DNA of 64,000 nt. It comes from Gordionus sp. m RMFG-2023. Lineage: Eukaryota; Nematomorpha; Gordioida; Chordodea; Parachordodidae. Where the stretch lies: NCBI RefSeq assembly GCF_954871325.1, contig NC_088778.1, positions 22,243,120 through 22,307,119 on the forward strand, written 5' to 3'. Under the pieces are notes generated by a model. The model worked only from the letters and a program-made list of their open reading frames with translations, had not been told where the DNA came from and searched no databases. Positions within the stretch are counted from its first letter, which is position 1; the number at the start of each line of letters is the position of its first letter. Positions 24,305 through 37,439 of this stretch are shown piece by piece. Made by a program: the position numbers and the translations under genes.

Positions 24305-25925
24305 AGAGTTGTTAAACACTACTTTTAAAAGTAGCGCGCTACCACTATCGCTACCCATCATAATGAGGTAGCGCGCTATTAGCTACAAGCTACATTTATA
24401 AGCAACTTTTTATAAAAAAAATTTAGAAACAAATTTGTTTTATTTTTTGCTTATAATGTAATTGTATAATAAATAATGTATAAAAATAAATATTTAAATA
24501 TAGTTAGTTTTAATTGTAAAATATGTTATAAATAAATATTTATGGAAATGTTCATTTTTTATTTATTTTATTGCATTTTAGTAATAAAATCATTTCATTA
24601 TTATCAACCCCAAGTCTAGAGCGACGATCAAAAAAGTATAAGTTTCGCCTTACTAAATAATTTATCAACACTAGCACTGAGGCAAGGCAATATAATTTTA
24701 TATACATATTTTTAATATAAGAAAGATTATCAAAAATACTATTTAGATTTAAAAAACGCATCAAGGGGATTTTCTATTATATTATCTTTTATTTCAAAAA
24801 AATTATCAGTGGAAGTCATTTTTGTGGTTGTGATTAAGCCATCTTTGTTTGGTATGAGACTATTCAACTTTACCTTGAGCCTATTATGTTGATCTTTGGC
24901 ATCATCGGAATTGATATATGGTCAGTTTAGTTTAAAATTGGGATGATTCATTACAACTAATACATTATCATCTTTGTATAGGTCGGGGAATCTAAAAGTT
25001 ACAAAAATAGTGTATTTAAAATAAATCTTAATCATAAAATTTTATAAATTTTTAGCTTTTACTTTAAGTTGGAATAAATTAATTTTATTTACCTTCTCAC
25101 AATGTCTTTTAACAGAGAGTCTACTAGGGGCTTGCATAAGATTAGATTATTCAATCTCTAATTTTGTGATTAGGAGATTTAAAGTGGGAACATAATACCC
25201 TATCTCAATATTATCCTCACCTTCCAAAATTTCAATGAAAAGAGCCACATATTGCATAACATTAAAAAATTAAAATGATATGAAGTTGAATAATTATTCT
25301 TCATCGTTAATATATTGAATTCCAACATGATCATAGAGAAAATTCATCTCTAATCTTAAAATGCTATTAATTTGATTGCGTGGTATACTAAATTTCATCT
25401 AGTGGGGCTAGGAGTTACTAAATACCTTCCTAATTTTTTTAAAAAATATGTCTGAGCCTTTAGAAGATTTGTTCTGCATTTTCCATAGAGTTTGACATTT
25501 GTAAAAAGTGGATCTTGATCAATGATATACATATCATTGATCTTGATGCCCTTTTAAAATCTTCATTTCTTAGGGCTCCTTCAGCATCCACTGTTGCTAT
25601 CAAATTTAGATTATGAAATGATCATCTCTGATGACTAGGCATTATATCATTTTTCATCACTTTAAAGTTATCTGCTATCTTATTCATTAGTGTCTGGCGA
25701 CATAAAATTGTTGTAACAGGGGATAGAGTTTTAATCATCATGGTAAATGATGATTTATCAATCAAGACATTGGTTGAACTGTATCAATTATAAAATTAAC
25801 AATAACTTTATCAGCCAGTTTCTGAGAGATATTGGCATGCATTATTAATATTTGGTTTGAATTGAATTGGTCTTTGGATGTAGGTTTTTCTATTTTCTTA
25901 AAATTGTTAGTGTGAACATTTTTAT
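24305..25925 (-). pseudogene. hAT transposase relic, minus strand
   Basis: A possible left end at 24305 reads cagagttgttaaacac. Reading the minus strand between about 25750 and 24760, broken frames give SPVTTILCRQTLMNKIADNF, then a stretch ending in DAEGALRNEDFKRA, and DAKDQHNRLKVKLNSLIPNK. The order and spacing are like those of ZBED-type hAT transposases (the LMNKI helix, then the core, then the linker before the dimerisation domain). There are many stops and frameshifts. No target duplication was found, and the right end abuts the next element. Confidence 0.55.
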
Positions 25926-26300
25926 AAAATAAACAGAGTTGGGCAGTACCGCGAATACTTGTATCTAAGAAACAAGATCCTTTTGTATCTTGTAATCAGT
26001 ATCTTATTGACATTTTTAATAAGATACTAGTATCTGTATCTAAGATCCTTAATTTTGAAAAGAATCTTTTATCTTTTTCATTTTCTTTAAACAGATACAG
26101 ATTTTTTTTAATATTCATGTTTAGAACATTTACATATCACACAATGTAACTTTATTTTCTGGAAATCTTGTATTATTTTTTTTATTTTTTGCTACATTTT
26201 AAATATATTGATAACCAAAATTAGTTGGAAATTTTACAGATCCCAAAGATAGATATATTAAATATAACAACACCAAAAATATAAAAAGGATATATTTTAT

Positions 26301-26540
26301 ATGAAATATTTTTTAATTTGTAGAATGTTTAACATATATAGTAGTGAAGATGAAATTATAGAGATAGGTACTCCTGAATCAAATCCGAATCTTAAAATTC
26401 TAGATGGAAAATTTTATAAAGTAATTCATGTGAAAAAGGACAAGGTACAAGCCGAATGTCAAAATTGCACAAGTAAAAAAGTTATTAAAGGTTGAACAAA
26501 CTCCTCTACAAACTTTGTTAAACATATTAAAGTATAGTAT
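26301..26540 (+). pseudogene. BED-type zinc finger fragment of the hAT element
   Basis: The frame reads KILDGKFYKVIHVKKDKVQA then ECQNCTSKKVIKG. A stop interrupts it, and a continuation TNSSTNFVKHIK supplies the histidine. The C-x2-C then H pattern after a KV(K/Q)AxC start is the BED finger found at the N-terminus of many hAT transposases. The second element copy keeps the same fragment on the minus strand at 34286-34480 (KILDGNFYKI, VKPVYK, HKHIKV). It is a dead fragment. Confidence 0.65.
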
Positions 26541-26655
26541 ACATTTTTATTTTATAATTATTAACATAATAATACCTATACATAAGTCCCTCTTAGATAA
26601 TTGTTATTAAACATTTTTATAGAAGATAGATGGTTGATTTTCAAATTAAAATCAT

Positions 26656-27809
26656 TTTTGGATATATACCGATACCATTTTCTAGAGGTCGATTTGATCC
26701 GATATTCCTGATATTAAATTTATATCGGCCGATTACCGATCCGATATCATATATATAATTTTGTATTCTGTAAAGATACCAATGGTTTTAATTTTTAATA
26801 TACTTTTTATTAGTATAACAACTATAATTTAACTATACCATAACTTATGTCATATAAATATATTATAATGATCAGTTATAGTTTATAATCAATTCAATTG
26901 CAATTCTAAAAGTATATAAAATATTTTTATTGTCAAATCACTTTTATATAACAAGTAATAACATTTATCTATATACATATTAATTAATAAACAATTATAT
27001 TATGAAATTTGAAATATTTAAAATAATATTTAACATTAATATAGCGAAGATTTCTTTTTAGAAATACCAATATTTCCAATTTATCAGAGATCAGCTTGCG
27101 GCGATAGTAACTGTCAATATCACCAGCTTCACTAAAAACAGATTCTGAAGAGATTATTGCACACTTTTATAAATAGAATGCGCAAAAAAATAACAATATG
27201 AATGTTTATTAATTGTTATTATTAAAACAATATACATAAAAATGGATTTCGATTTTATTTATAAAAATAAATGATTTCAGATATATCTATTTTTTTAAAT
27301 TTTATAACATTTTAATTTTGTTCGGATCAAATTTTATAATATTGACCGATAACCGATATTTTATGGGTAAAATATCGGCCCGATGCGATCCGATAAAAAA
27401 TATCGACCAGAGTTATACATTTGCTCAAAATAAAAAGATAGATCTTTGAAGATCGTAAAATTTTAAGATCTTTTATTTTTAAAAATTTTGTGTAACGATC
27501 TTCAAAGATCTTCATGATATTTATTTTTTTACCCCTTTATTAAAAGCCCAGATGTTTTTCAATTTTATTAATATAATATTTCTTATATGTTTTATACCTC
27601 TCCTCCTGCCTTGATGAAAATTGAAAAATATCTGGGCTTTTAATAAAGGGGTAAAAAAATAAATATCATGAAGATCTTTGAAGATCGTTACACAAAATTT
27701 TTAAAAAATAAAAGATCTTCAAATATCTTGCTCAAATTTTTGAGCTAGATCTCTCTCAAAAATCTTCAAAGAAGATCTTTTGTACAACTCTGATATCGAC
27801 ACATCCCTA
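26656..27809. mobile_element. hAT-type MITE of the 'gatccgatat' family, interrupted
   Basis: The sequence is rich in the motif atatcggcccgat and runs from about 26656 (degraded left end, ataccgatacc) to cgacacatcccta at 27809. It is split by the palindromic MITE at 27408-27792, whose duplication atatcgac is visible on both sides. It shares internal sequence (agataccaatggttttaatt) and ends with the copy at 33281-33969. The left boundary is approximate. Confidence 0.65.
27408..27792. mobile_element. Palindromic hAT-type MITE, copy 2
   Basis: A 385-base copy of the 5373-5825 element, with ends cagagttatacatttgctc and tgtacaactctg. It has a perfect 8-base duplication, atatcgac (27400-27407 and 27793-27800). 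The centre with the acccctttattaaaagccc mirror is nearly identical to copy 1. It lacks some gatcttcaaagatc stem repeats, which accounts for the length difference. It is inserted inside another MITE. Confidence 0.92.
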
Positions 27810-28872
27810 ATATATTTTATATTTAATTATTTTAGAAAGTTCTAATTAAAGGAAATAATATACAATTGATATATAATATTAGATAATTTTAAAAGACTCT
27901 TAATAAAATAATTATAATAAGGTAGAATTTAACTTTATTAGTTACTTTTATTTATTTATGATATAAGTAAAATTACATTACAGTATTTATTTACAAAATT
28001 TAATCAATTTAAAATGCATTAAAGAAAATTGCTATGTAATTAACAATTAAATATAATGATGTACATTATTTTCATATTTTTTATATATAATTAATGATTT
28101 TGCAAGAAATATATAAAAAAAATTTGAAAAGAGATTTAAATGATATTTATATATATATGATATTACAAATGCAAGAATTAATAAGTCAAATTAGGAAATA
28201 TATCTAATTTAAAAAAATACATAAATATCACAAACAAGTAATGATAAATACTTATCAAAGATAATGAATAAAATAAAACTAGTATATTTTTTATATTTTT
28301 TTAGAGATGCCATTTAGTCATATACTCCGAATATAATCTATATTTAAAACAACAGAAAATAACCTGCAAATTCTAATTAACTATTTGATTTAATTTTTTT
28401 TCTTATTTGCACATTTTCAACTACCATTAAATATACTACTCTCCCTTCCCTGTTTATACTATTAATGCGCAAAAATTAATATTAAAATCTCTGGTTATTA
28501 TAATTTTTTTTTGTGAATACGAATGATTTTATTAAATTTCTTTTCACATAAAACCTAGTCATCAATAAATATTTTATTAATTATTGCAAATATTCATTCT
28601 TATCTTATATGTGTATGCTATGTTCTTCACAAATAAATAATAAAAACTGTATTTTATAAACTATTCTAATTTAATTGGTAGTGATAATTTAAAAGTAACT
28701 TGTATTTAAGATACTCTAATTTAGTAAAAAATACAAGTATCTTTTATCTTGTATCTTTTTGATATTTTGAAAAAGATACTAGTATCTGTATCTAAGATTC
28801 ATTTTTTTATAAAGAATCTGTATCTGTTTCTAGATTCTTTTTCCAGAGGACCTGCCCAGCTCTGAAAATTAA

Positions 28873-29131
28873 TATTATTAGAATTTAAAAATGACAATTA
28901 CCTTAGTCTTAAAATGAAAGTCCAAAAAAAATTATGGTGAAAAATAACCACTTAAATTACCCCCCCCCCTCTCCCATACCCTGAGCAAATCCTGGATAAG
29001 CCTAAAAAAAATTAATAATATTGCAAGCATGATGGCTGAATTCGTGCGATATGCGCTATAGAATTCGGTAACATCAGACTTATCAAATAATTTTTATAAA
29101 ATATTTTACTAGTGTAATAAAGTATTATACA
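28873..29131. other. Short upstream region of the SARNP-like gene
   Basis: Between the hAT element and the start codon lies a fragment with a C-run and ctgagcaaatcctggataag (28960-29000). This resembles an end of the cataggcgtagc family. The SARNP promoter should lie here or overlap the transposon end; no core promoter motif can be supported. Confidence 0.4.
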
Positions 29132-32100
29132 ATGTCTGTTACTTTAAGTATTTCAACTGTGCCTCATTTGAAAGTAAATAATTATCTACTGTTATATTTA
29201 AACTAACTTATTTTTAGTTAGCAGATCTTAAAAAAGAATGCAAAATTTTGGGATTACCTGTCACTGGAAATAAATATGAACTTGTTGACAGATTAATTAA
29301 ATTTATTGAAAAAGGTATTGCATATTTTTAATATATTTTTTTTGTGATATAACATAAATATTTAGCATCTGTAGCAAATCAGGTAGAATCTATGTCTATT
29401 CCACAACCTACTACTCAACTATATCAACAGATTACTCCCTCTATATTATACTCCTCTTCAAACAGTAAAAAAATTGAATTTATAATTAATTAATAATCAA
29501 TTAATACTTAAGTAAATTATTGAAATTACTTTTTTTATTTTAATTATTAAAGGCTTTACAAACTCTTCTCTTCACAATATAAACAATTATTCTAACATTA
29601 GCTACTCAGAAGTTTCTTCTTCTTTTTCGAATACTTTTGATAACAAACAAATTCCAGATTCAATATATTTAGACAACCAAACTAATGTTTTAGAGGAGGA
29701 TATTAATGAAGAAAAACTGTTGGATAGTAGTAATGAGGATATAAGTCCTGAAAATTTGGAGTTGTCTAGTATTAAATCAAAAATTAAAAAAAGGTTTAAG
29801 ATTAAAACATTATTTTGTAATAACTTTAATGATTTTTGGATTATTATTCAATACTAAATAGATTATAGAGTGTTGTGATGATTTAATGAAACATATTGAT
29901 GAGTAAATTAAAACCCATCCATATAAAAATTTACAAAAATAATAAAATATAGACAAAGAATTATAAAATTCTTTTAAATTATTTATTCCTCCTTATTTCT
30001 TTTATAAAATATAGACAAGGAATTATTGAAAATTCTTTTATTCCTCCATTTGTTATTGATTAAATTAAAACCCATCCATATAAAAATATTTCAATGTTTC
30101 ATTAAATCATCACAACATTGTAATATCAAATTATTTTGACTTTTTAAAATTAACTCATATAGTGAGATTATTTTAAATTAAATGTCTATCTTTTTTACTT
30201 TTATACCTTTTTAAGTCAAAATGACTTAGAAAAAATATTGGATGTTAACAATCATGTTATCAAACTAAATGGGATCAATAATGTACCATCTAGCAAAGTA
30301 AATGTTAATTATTATAAGTATAATTTAAGATTATAAATTTATTATATTACCAGTTTTAAATATTATAAATTATTGGGTTTCTTTTAATGGAGTTTTTTTA
30401 AATACAGAAATGATATGGTCTATTTAGATCAATTATCTGATTGCAATATTTAATATATTATTTAACAATTAAATTTTTATATAAAAATTTATTTTATAAG
30501 AGGGTTGCTTTGCGGAATGAAAAATTTAGCCATAATACACATAGCAATTTAACAGATGAAAAATTGCTTTGTCGTGCTAAACGGTATTTTTTATAAATAT
30601 TATTTATTTAAAATAATTCTAAAATTCAAAATTTTGTTGGGTCATTAGTATAATGTTCTATATCCACTTTTTACAGATGTTCAGGAGAGCATTTTTAAAA
30701 ATCTATATTTTTAAACAAATGAAATCATATAATTTTTTTTTCTGATAGATGATAAAATTTTTAGAAAGATATCTATACAACTTATCATATTTTAACTTAA
30801 AATAGTATTCTTAGAAAACTTATTTTTATACATTTGAAAAATGGATATGGAAAAAATTAATTAACTTCAATAATTTAAGTAAAATGTTCCATATCCAAAA
30901 ATAACAAAATGTGTTTATTATTAGATAAAAATTATTTTAAGTTTTAATCTATGTTTAAAATCAATTTTATTATAGCATATTTTAGTCTCTTTACATTGTA
31001 CTTAATTAGATTTGGACTTCCCATTAAACCTGACCACATCATCACCGATATATCCAGTACAACTAAAGGCACAACAAATAATTCTACCAATAAGGTTATA
31101 TTCATACATGATAGAATAAAATATTAATATCTTTATGATAATTTTTTCATCACTTATTTTTTAGTATCACCTTTTTAAAAGCTTATACTTGATTTTTTGT
31201 AGCTTTAACCAAGGAAGAAGTGCATCTATAGCACTTTTTTGGCTATACCAAGTACTGCTACAATATTTTGTATGCCTGATTTAATAAAAAGCTATAGCCT
31301 TAAACGTTTATAATTTATTATTATAATTATTTATAAATTTAGTAGAATGAATAACAAATCAATTAATTTTTTTTTTAAATTAGCACTAAAGGAGAAATCA
31401 TGATATATATTTATATAAATTTTTATATCAGAGATTAGGAATAACTTTAAGTTTTTTGAAATATTCTAATTATATCTTTGCTTTGTTTGTTTATCTTTTG
31501 CAACTTAATGAGCCCTTTTGCGCCCTACATTTTTCTTATGAACAAAATTTTTTTTTCCAAAAATAAGACACAAATAACACATTTTCAAAGTTTTTTATTA
31601 AAAAAAGTGTATATATAATTATGAAATGTTGCCATTTGTCATCATTGGGATATTCATATGTAAGAAAAATATACAATTTATTTTGAATGATAAGAAATAA
31701 AACAATAGTTGAATATGGAATAACCATTTGTAGAGTTCTTGCATCTTTGCTTAGTAGCAGCCGATGGCTAATGCCCTGTTTTATATCTCAAACTGGATGA
31801 AAATTATTAAATTTCCTTATTTTTTTAATCTTCAAAGTAGATCTACCTACTTTTCTATCATTTTCTTTTCCAACTATCATCAATCCTCTCGCTATCTGAG
31901 TTGAAATACTAAAGTGATATATGTTTCTGTATGTGTAGAGCAAACATGAATTCACTTACACAGATATCTAAAAAATGAAAGAAGCATATAAAAACGCTTC
32001 CAATTTATGTCAGTTCTGTACAGTTCACTTAACACATTTTGAAGATACTCTACCCATACCATCGTTATATTCTTGATATATGGCCAGAATTTCGATATTG

Positions 32101-35100
32101 GGAAAATCTTTATCAGATACAGACCATTTTCTCTTTCATGATTTGGGATTTATACTCATAAATGATGATATGGTGATAACTGATTTGCAAATTATAATAT
32201 TATTATTAAAATCCACACAATGCCCATGTAAAGGTGAATTACAATAAATTTTCCAGTTTCATTAAGTATTTATTGATTTTTCAGATAATTATAAAGAATA
32301 AATATTAGTTTGTTCTGCTAAATTGTTAATAATATAATCGTCTATAAATTTTTTAAAATATTTGAAAGGGCAAATTTCTTTATTGGGGGAGGGAAAAACT
32401 CCCGTTTAAATTATATATTATATTTATATAAATCCTTATTTCTCCAAACGCTAGAACAACTATTACGTCATTTTCATAGTTCTCATCCTTTTCAATATCT
32501 AAATCAGATATATTAACCTCTGGTATAATACATGTTGTCATTTAAAAAAAATATGCATAAAATGAAAAAAAATTCTACATTCTTAATTTTTTGCAAATAT
32601 TATAGTGGTTTGCTAAATGGAAAATAACCAGAGTTGGGCAGGTCATCCGGAAAAGAAATCTACATACAGATTCTTTATAAAAAAATGAATCTCAGATACA
32701 GATTCTTTATAAAAAAATGATTCTTAGATACAGATACTAGTATTTTTTTCTAAATATAAAAAAGATATTTGTATCTTTTGCTAAATTAGAGTATTTTAAT
32801 ACAAGATACTTTTAAATTATCATTACTTATAAATTAGAATAGTTTATAAAATACAGATTTTATTATTTATTTGTGAAGAAGATAACATACACAAATAATA
32901 GGAATGTACAATAGTTAATAAAATATTTAATGATGAATTAATTATAATAATCAGGTATTTTAATATTAGTATTAGCCCATTTGCATAGATAGGAAAGAGA
33001 GACTAGTATTTTTAATAGGAGTTGAAATATTAATTTGCAAAAGAGTATTTAAAATAGATTCATTATTTAAGATAATCAAATTTTTCAAATAATTTATAAT
33101 TAGACCTTTGCCATTTCAGTGTACTTAACATTGTGTCAATAAATAATGTTTTATTGGAGCTAAAAGGTATTGCAGTAATATATTTTAAAAACATTACCTT
33201 AATGGAATGATAATAATTAGGCTATAATGTATTTTAACTTTTTTTTATATAATTTAAAACCTCCAGTTCAATGTTATTTGTAGAGGTGTATCGATACCTC
33301 TTTTTGGAGGCGATCCGAGCCGATATTTCCAATATTAAATTGATATCAGAAGATACCAATGGTTTTAATTTTTAATATCATTTTTATTAATATAACATCT
33401 ATAATTTAACTATACCATAACTTATATCATTTAAATATATTATAATGATCAGTTATAGTTTATATTCAATTCTATTGCAATTCTAAAAGTATATAAAATA
33501 TTTTATTGTTAAATCACTTTTATATAATAAGTAATACATATACATAGTAAGCAATAAACAGATATATATGAAATTTGAAATAAATATTTAAAATAATATT
33601 TAACATTAATATATCGAAGATTTCTTTGTAGAAATACCAAAATTTGCTTGCGGCGATGGTAACTGTCAATATTACCTTCACTAAAAACTGATTCTGAAAA
33701 GATTATAGCACACTTTTATAAACAGAATGCGCAAAAAAATAACAATATGGCAGAATATTTATTAATTAATTATTATTATTAAAAAAATTATTTATAAAAA
33801 TAAATTATTTTAGTTATAACTTTTTTTAAAAATTTTTATAACATTTTATTTTTGTTAAAGGTGCCATTTTATATCGGATCGAAAAATTTTATAATATTGG
33901 CCAATAAACGATATTTTAAAATGGGTGAAATATCGGCCCGATCCGATAATAAATATCGGTGCATCCCTAGTTATTTGTATTATTAAACTCAGCAACATTT
34001 GTTTCACCAAGAGAAAAATAATCATCATTTTCTTTATTAGATGTTAAATCTATTGGTGTTATAGTTTGAGCTTTATATACTCTGGTACTACATTTAGGAC
34101 TTTTTTAATAATATATTTTGAAAGAATTTTTTTTATCATCCAACTCAATCCATAAGTTCTTAAATGCCAAAAAAGCCTCATTATATTCATATCATATGAA
34201 AAAATTTTCTCAAAATCTTTGCCCATCAATCTTGAGCAGCTCGTAAACAATATTGTAAACTTAAATTAGATAACCTATGTCCCTTTTAAAAATAATATAC
34301 TTTAATATGTTTGTGTTCCCTCATTTTTTTGTATACAGGTTTTACATTCAGCCTGTACATTATCTTTTTTAACTTTATTTTATAAAAATTTCCATCTAAA
34401 ATTTTAATATTTGATTCAGGGGAACTTATTTTAAATAATTTATATTTCACCTTCTTCTTCACGCCATGAGTGTTAATCATTCAATTAAATATATTACATA
34501 AAATTGGTAATGATATTCTTTAAGTTATATTTATATATAAAATATATTCTTAATATTATTCCCTTGTGTTGTTATTTTTTATCTATTATGAGTTGGAAAT
34601 TTTCCAGCTAATTTTGGTTGTCAATATATTTAAAATAAGGAGCAAAAAATAAGAACATTAATACAAGATTCCCGAAGAAAATAAGATGTATACTCTGATA
34701 TGTAAAATTTAAACATTAATATTAAAAAGAATTTATATCTTTCAAAAAGATACAAGATTCTTTTCAGAATAAAGGATCTTAGATTCAGATTAGTATCTTA
34801 TTAAAAATGCCAAAAATATACTGAGGATAATATACAAGAGGATCTTGTAGCATAGATACAAGTATTTGCGGTACTGCCCAACTCTGAAAATAACCTATAG
34901 TCAATTCTTTCTAAATCATATTTTCAATATTTAATTTTAAAAAAATTCTGGAAAAAGTTGCATTAGAAAATCCCAATGTTACCAATTTGCATTTTCTAAA
35001 AATCATATAAATAATATGTTAATTTTTTTTACTAAACATGAAATAATAGTAATAATATATTATAAAAACATATACCTTTGATTTATATAAAATGGTTATC

Positions 35101-36106
35101 GATTTAAATGTGTAAAAAATTTGGCGCGTAAAATACCTAATTTTGAACTTGTATTTACGTGATATATAGCGCTTTTGCCCTCTAGCGTTGAAGATTCAAC
35201 AGAGCTACGCTAGGTTTTCCTCATTTCCATCTAATTGGAACAATTTAATTTGGGTATAAAAGTAAAAATATGAGGAGCCCTCCACACGTTTGTGGACAAG
35301 CCGCACGTACTTGTAGGCACAACATTTTGAAAAATGTTGCTTAAACCTCTATAAGCTTTAATTTAAAAGGAGTGGGACAAAGAAAAAGCCTATACCCGAG
35401 AACTACAGTATAATTTAATTACTTTAAAGGTGGGTGATGGCTGATTTTAAGCTTAATTTCTTTAGTGTAAGTTATAATTACTATCAATATTGAGATATAA
35501 TGTTCATAGAATTTGTAAATAAATATGATTAAAATAAAATAATATTTATTGTTCTATCACTTCAAATTTTCCACTGGATAAAACCTCACCTTTATCTCTA
35601 CAAATTATTAGATATCTGAACTTGTATTTTGATATAATAAAATAATGATTTTGACAGGTTAATAATAAAATACGAAATAAATATTGTTTTGTAAATTAAA
35701 GTGTCTAAGTAGCAACCATTAGCTTTTTAAATATAAAAATAAATTGATTAAAAATTTTGATGACAAATGATCTCATCGATTTATGTTAAGTCAATGATTA
35801 AATTAATTTGTAATTTCAAAAATTGCAGTATATAATTAGTACTATTCATAATTATACATTGATTTTATATAATTAAGCCTTATTTAATTTGATTTCATAT
35901 TACAAAATTTTTTACCTTATAAAAAAATTTTCTAATTTTTTCTATTCATAAAAATATTTTATATACTCAAATTTTCTACCACACATGTTTAGGTTAACCT
36001 GATCAAAAAACAAAGGGCCATACGTTTTGGTAATAGCACTGATGAAACTTTATTCAACGAAGTAAACAAAAAATCTATCAGAGCCCTTAGGTTTGGTTTG
36101 ATTTGA
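29132..36106 (+). CDS. SARNP: SAP-domain mRNA-export factor, SARNP/Tho1 family, eight exons
   Basis: SARNP/Tho1 proteins bind nucleic acid and the helicase DDX39B (UAP56) in nuclear mRNA export with TREX. Exons: 29132-29173, 29218-29314, 29366-29464, 29553-29793, 30216-30297, 30501-30583, 31010-31094, 35993-36106. All are GT/AG and in phase, giving 280 aa (human about 210). The SAP domain is residues 15-46 (LADLKKECKILGLPVTG then NKYELVDRLIKFIEK). A Ser/Asn/Gln-rich middle follows (exons 3-4), then the family's repeated (R/K)xxRFG helices: AKRFGLP across exons 6-7, and AIRFGNS and ALRFGLI in exon 8, which ends at the TGA. The last intron is 4.9 kb and holds a hAT element; intron 4 holds a small MITE. 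Exon 6 is short and its acceptor is least certain. The SAP-plus-RFG architecture makes the family call firm; orthology is inferred. Confidence 0.86.
29871..30117. mobile_element. 247-base MITE in SARNP intron 4
   Basis: Left end tgttgtgatgatttaatgaa and right end ttcattaaatcatcacaaca are inverted copies of at least 20 bases. Internally, aaattaaaacccatccatat and tataaaatatagacaa(a/g)gaa each occur twice in direct orientation, so the element is built from a partly duplicated core. No clear target duplication or coding was seen. Confidence 0.75.
31095..32638. other. SARNP intron 7, part before the hAT element
   Basis: No host exon is recognised. A small inverted structure around agctttaaccaaggaagaag / aaaagctatagcc lies at 31200-31310. 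Minus-strand scraps at 32060-32560 (for example a start MTTCIIPEVNISDLDIEKDE near 32540) look like transposon coding debris, possibly pogo-like, but cannot be assigned. Confidence 0.4.
32639..34886 (-). mobile_element. hAT element with BED finger, copy 2 (inverted), in SARNP intron 7
   Basis: Ends are cagagttgggcaggtcatcc on the left and gcggtactgcccaactctg on the right, flanked by a perfect 8-base duplication aaaataac (32631-32638 and 34887-34894). Orientation is opposite to the 25934-28864 copy: its right end equals that copy's left end. The BED finger fragment is at 34286-34480 on the minus strand. A MITE with its own perfect duplication (33281-33969) is nested inside. It is dead and lies within the last SARNP intron. 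Confidence 0.9.
33281..33969. mobile_element. hAT-type MITE nested in the hAT element
   Basis: A 689-base element starts tagaggtgtatcgatacc and ends aaatatcggtgcatcccta. A perfect 8-base duplication gttatttg lies at 33273-33280 and 33970-33977. It contains the block agataccaatggttttaatt shared with the 26656-27809 copy, and gatccgat motifs near both ends. No coding. Confidence 0.9.
34895..35992. other. SARNP intron 7, part after the hAT element
   Basis: AT-rich, except for a GC-richer stretch at about 35140-35400 that contains gggtataaaag (about 35254) followed by possible small hairpins (ccacacgtttgtgg; aacattttgaaaaatgtt). No protein is seen. Whether it is a small RNA gene is discussed as a finding. 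Confidence 0.4.
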
Positions 36107-37439
36107 AATAATCAAAGGACAAAATAAAATATTTATAATTATTGAAGATAATTAATTACTAACGAAATCTAAATGTATCTTTTTTATTGATATTTATAAA
36201 TAATTATTAATTTTTAAAAATCGAGTATTGCTGTCCTATATTTTTTTAAACAAAATGTTGAAGATTTAAATTATTAAATGTGATTATACAATATATAATT
36301 ACCATCTTCGATAAATAAAGATATTAAGATATATTATTATTATGGCTGTTTATTAGAGCCATGCATTGGCTTTGGACCCGTTTTCTTAGGTTCAGCTTAG
36401 TCCTTTAACATTTTGATATATTTTCAAGGTCTGATGAATATTTGCCCAGTCTGGCCCGAAAATCAAAATTTCAATATTAGGTCCAGTCCAGATCCATTCA
36501 GATTTTTAAAAAAATGTAAAATGATTTTATTTTATACGAAAACCAGAGTTGTTAAAAGTTATTTTTTACATGGTTCTAGATAAATGTACATCGTCTAAAA
36601 CGTACTTAGATATAGATACACAGTATAAAAATATAATATGGGCCGGACCTGTAGGTCTCTGATATATAAGTTAAGTTTTAATATATATTTATTTAAATTA
36701 AATGCTCATGAAATAAAATGAATTTTACATTCAAATATTTTTATTTTTAATATAAATAAGCGTTAAATAAAAGTGTATCTTGCTATAGATACCTAGTGTT
36801 GCGTAATTGGCTAAAAACTAAGCCTAATTATGCTTAGCCTAAATATCGGAGAAACCTGATGTAGCCTAAAAATCTGTTAAACCTAATTAGGCTTAGCTCA
36901 AAAATCGGCTAAACTTAATTAGGCTTAACCAAAAAATCGGTTAAAACTAAATTATCAAAAATTCTGCATCGGATTATCGTCGGTTAGCGTTCCATATATT
37001 ATTATATACAAATAAACATATTATATGATTTAATATTTTTTATTTAAATTATTATATTTTGAAATAAAAATAAATTTATTTATTTAATATTTTTATAATA
37101 AAAAATATGATTTGGCTACTATTGTAATATTATAATTGTTAATTTATTAGTGATTTTCACACCCAAAATTTTAAGCAAAATATATTTAATGAAGTTCAAA
37201 AAGATTTTTGCATATTTTGATTTGATAAGAATTTTAAATCTTCTTTGTTAATAAACATTTTTGAAGAATTATTTTGTGAATTTTATTTTAAATAAACAAT
37301 CTTTTAGATGAAATCTTTTATTTATTTTTTATCATTTTTGTAAAATAATCTATTTTTTAAGTATATTAAAAGAGGTGGTTTTTTCTAAATAATTTTTTTT
37401 AAATATTTATATTGAACTTTTTTATGTTATTTTATATGA
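36107..37439. repeat. Spacer with GC-rich short repeat and a 40-base tandem repeat
   Basis: No gene. A repeat at about 36355-36660 ends ggccggacctgtaggtctctg, a member of the CAGAGnnCTGCA family. At 36807-36960 a unit of about 40 bases containing aaaaatcggctaaacctaat and its mirrored taggcttagcc is repeated about four times with changes. The remainder is AT-rich. Confidence 0.6.

Larger units (their letters stand above)
25934..28864 (+). mobile_element. hAT element with BED finger, copy 1, carrying nested MITEs
   Basis: Ends are cagagttgggcagtaccgcg on the left and cctgcccagctctg on the right. The flanks aaaataaa (25926-25933) and aaaattaa (28865-28872) match at 7 of 8 positions. Close inside each end are repeated cagata/gatact-type motifs. 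A BED zinc-finger exon sits near the left end. An inner MITE (about 26656-27809), itself containing a palindromic MITE (27408-27792), occupies the middle. A related element lies in the opposite orientation at 32639-34886. No intact transposase core remains. Confidence 0.82.
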
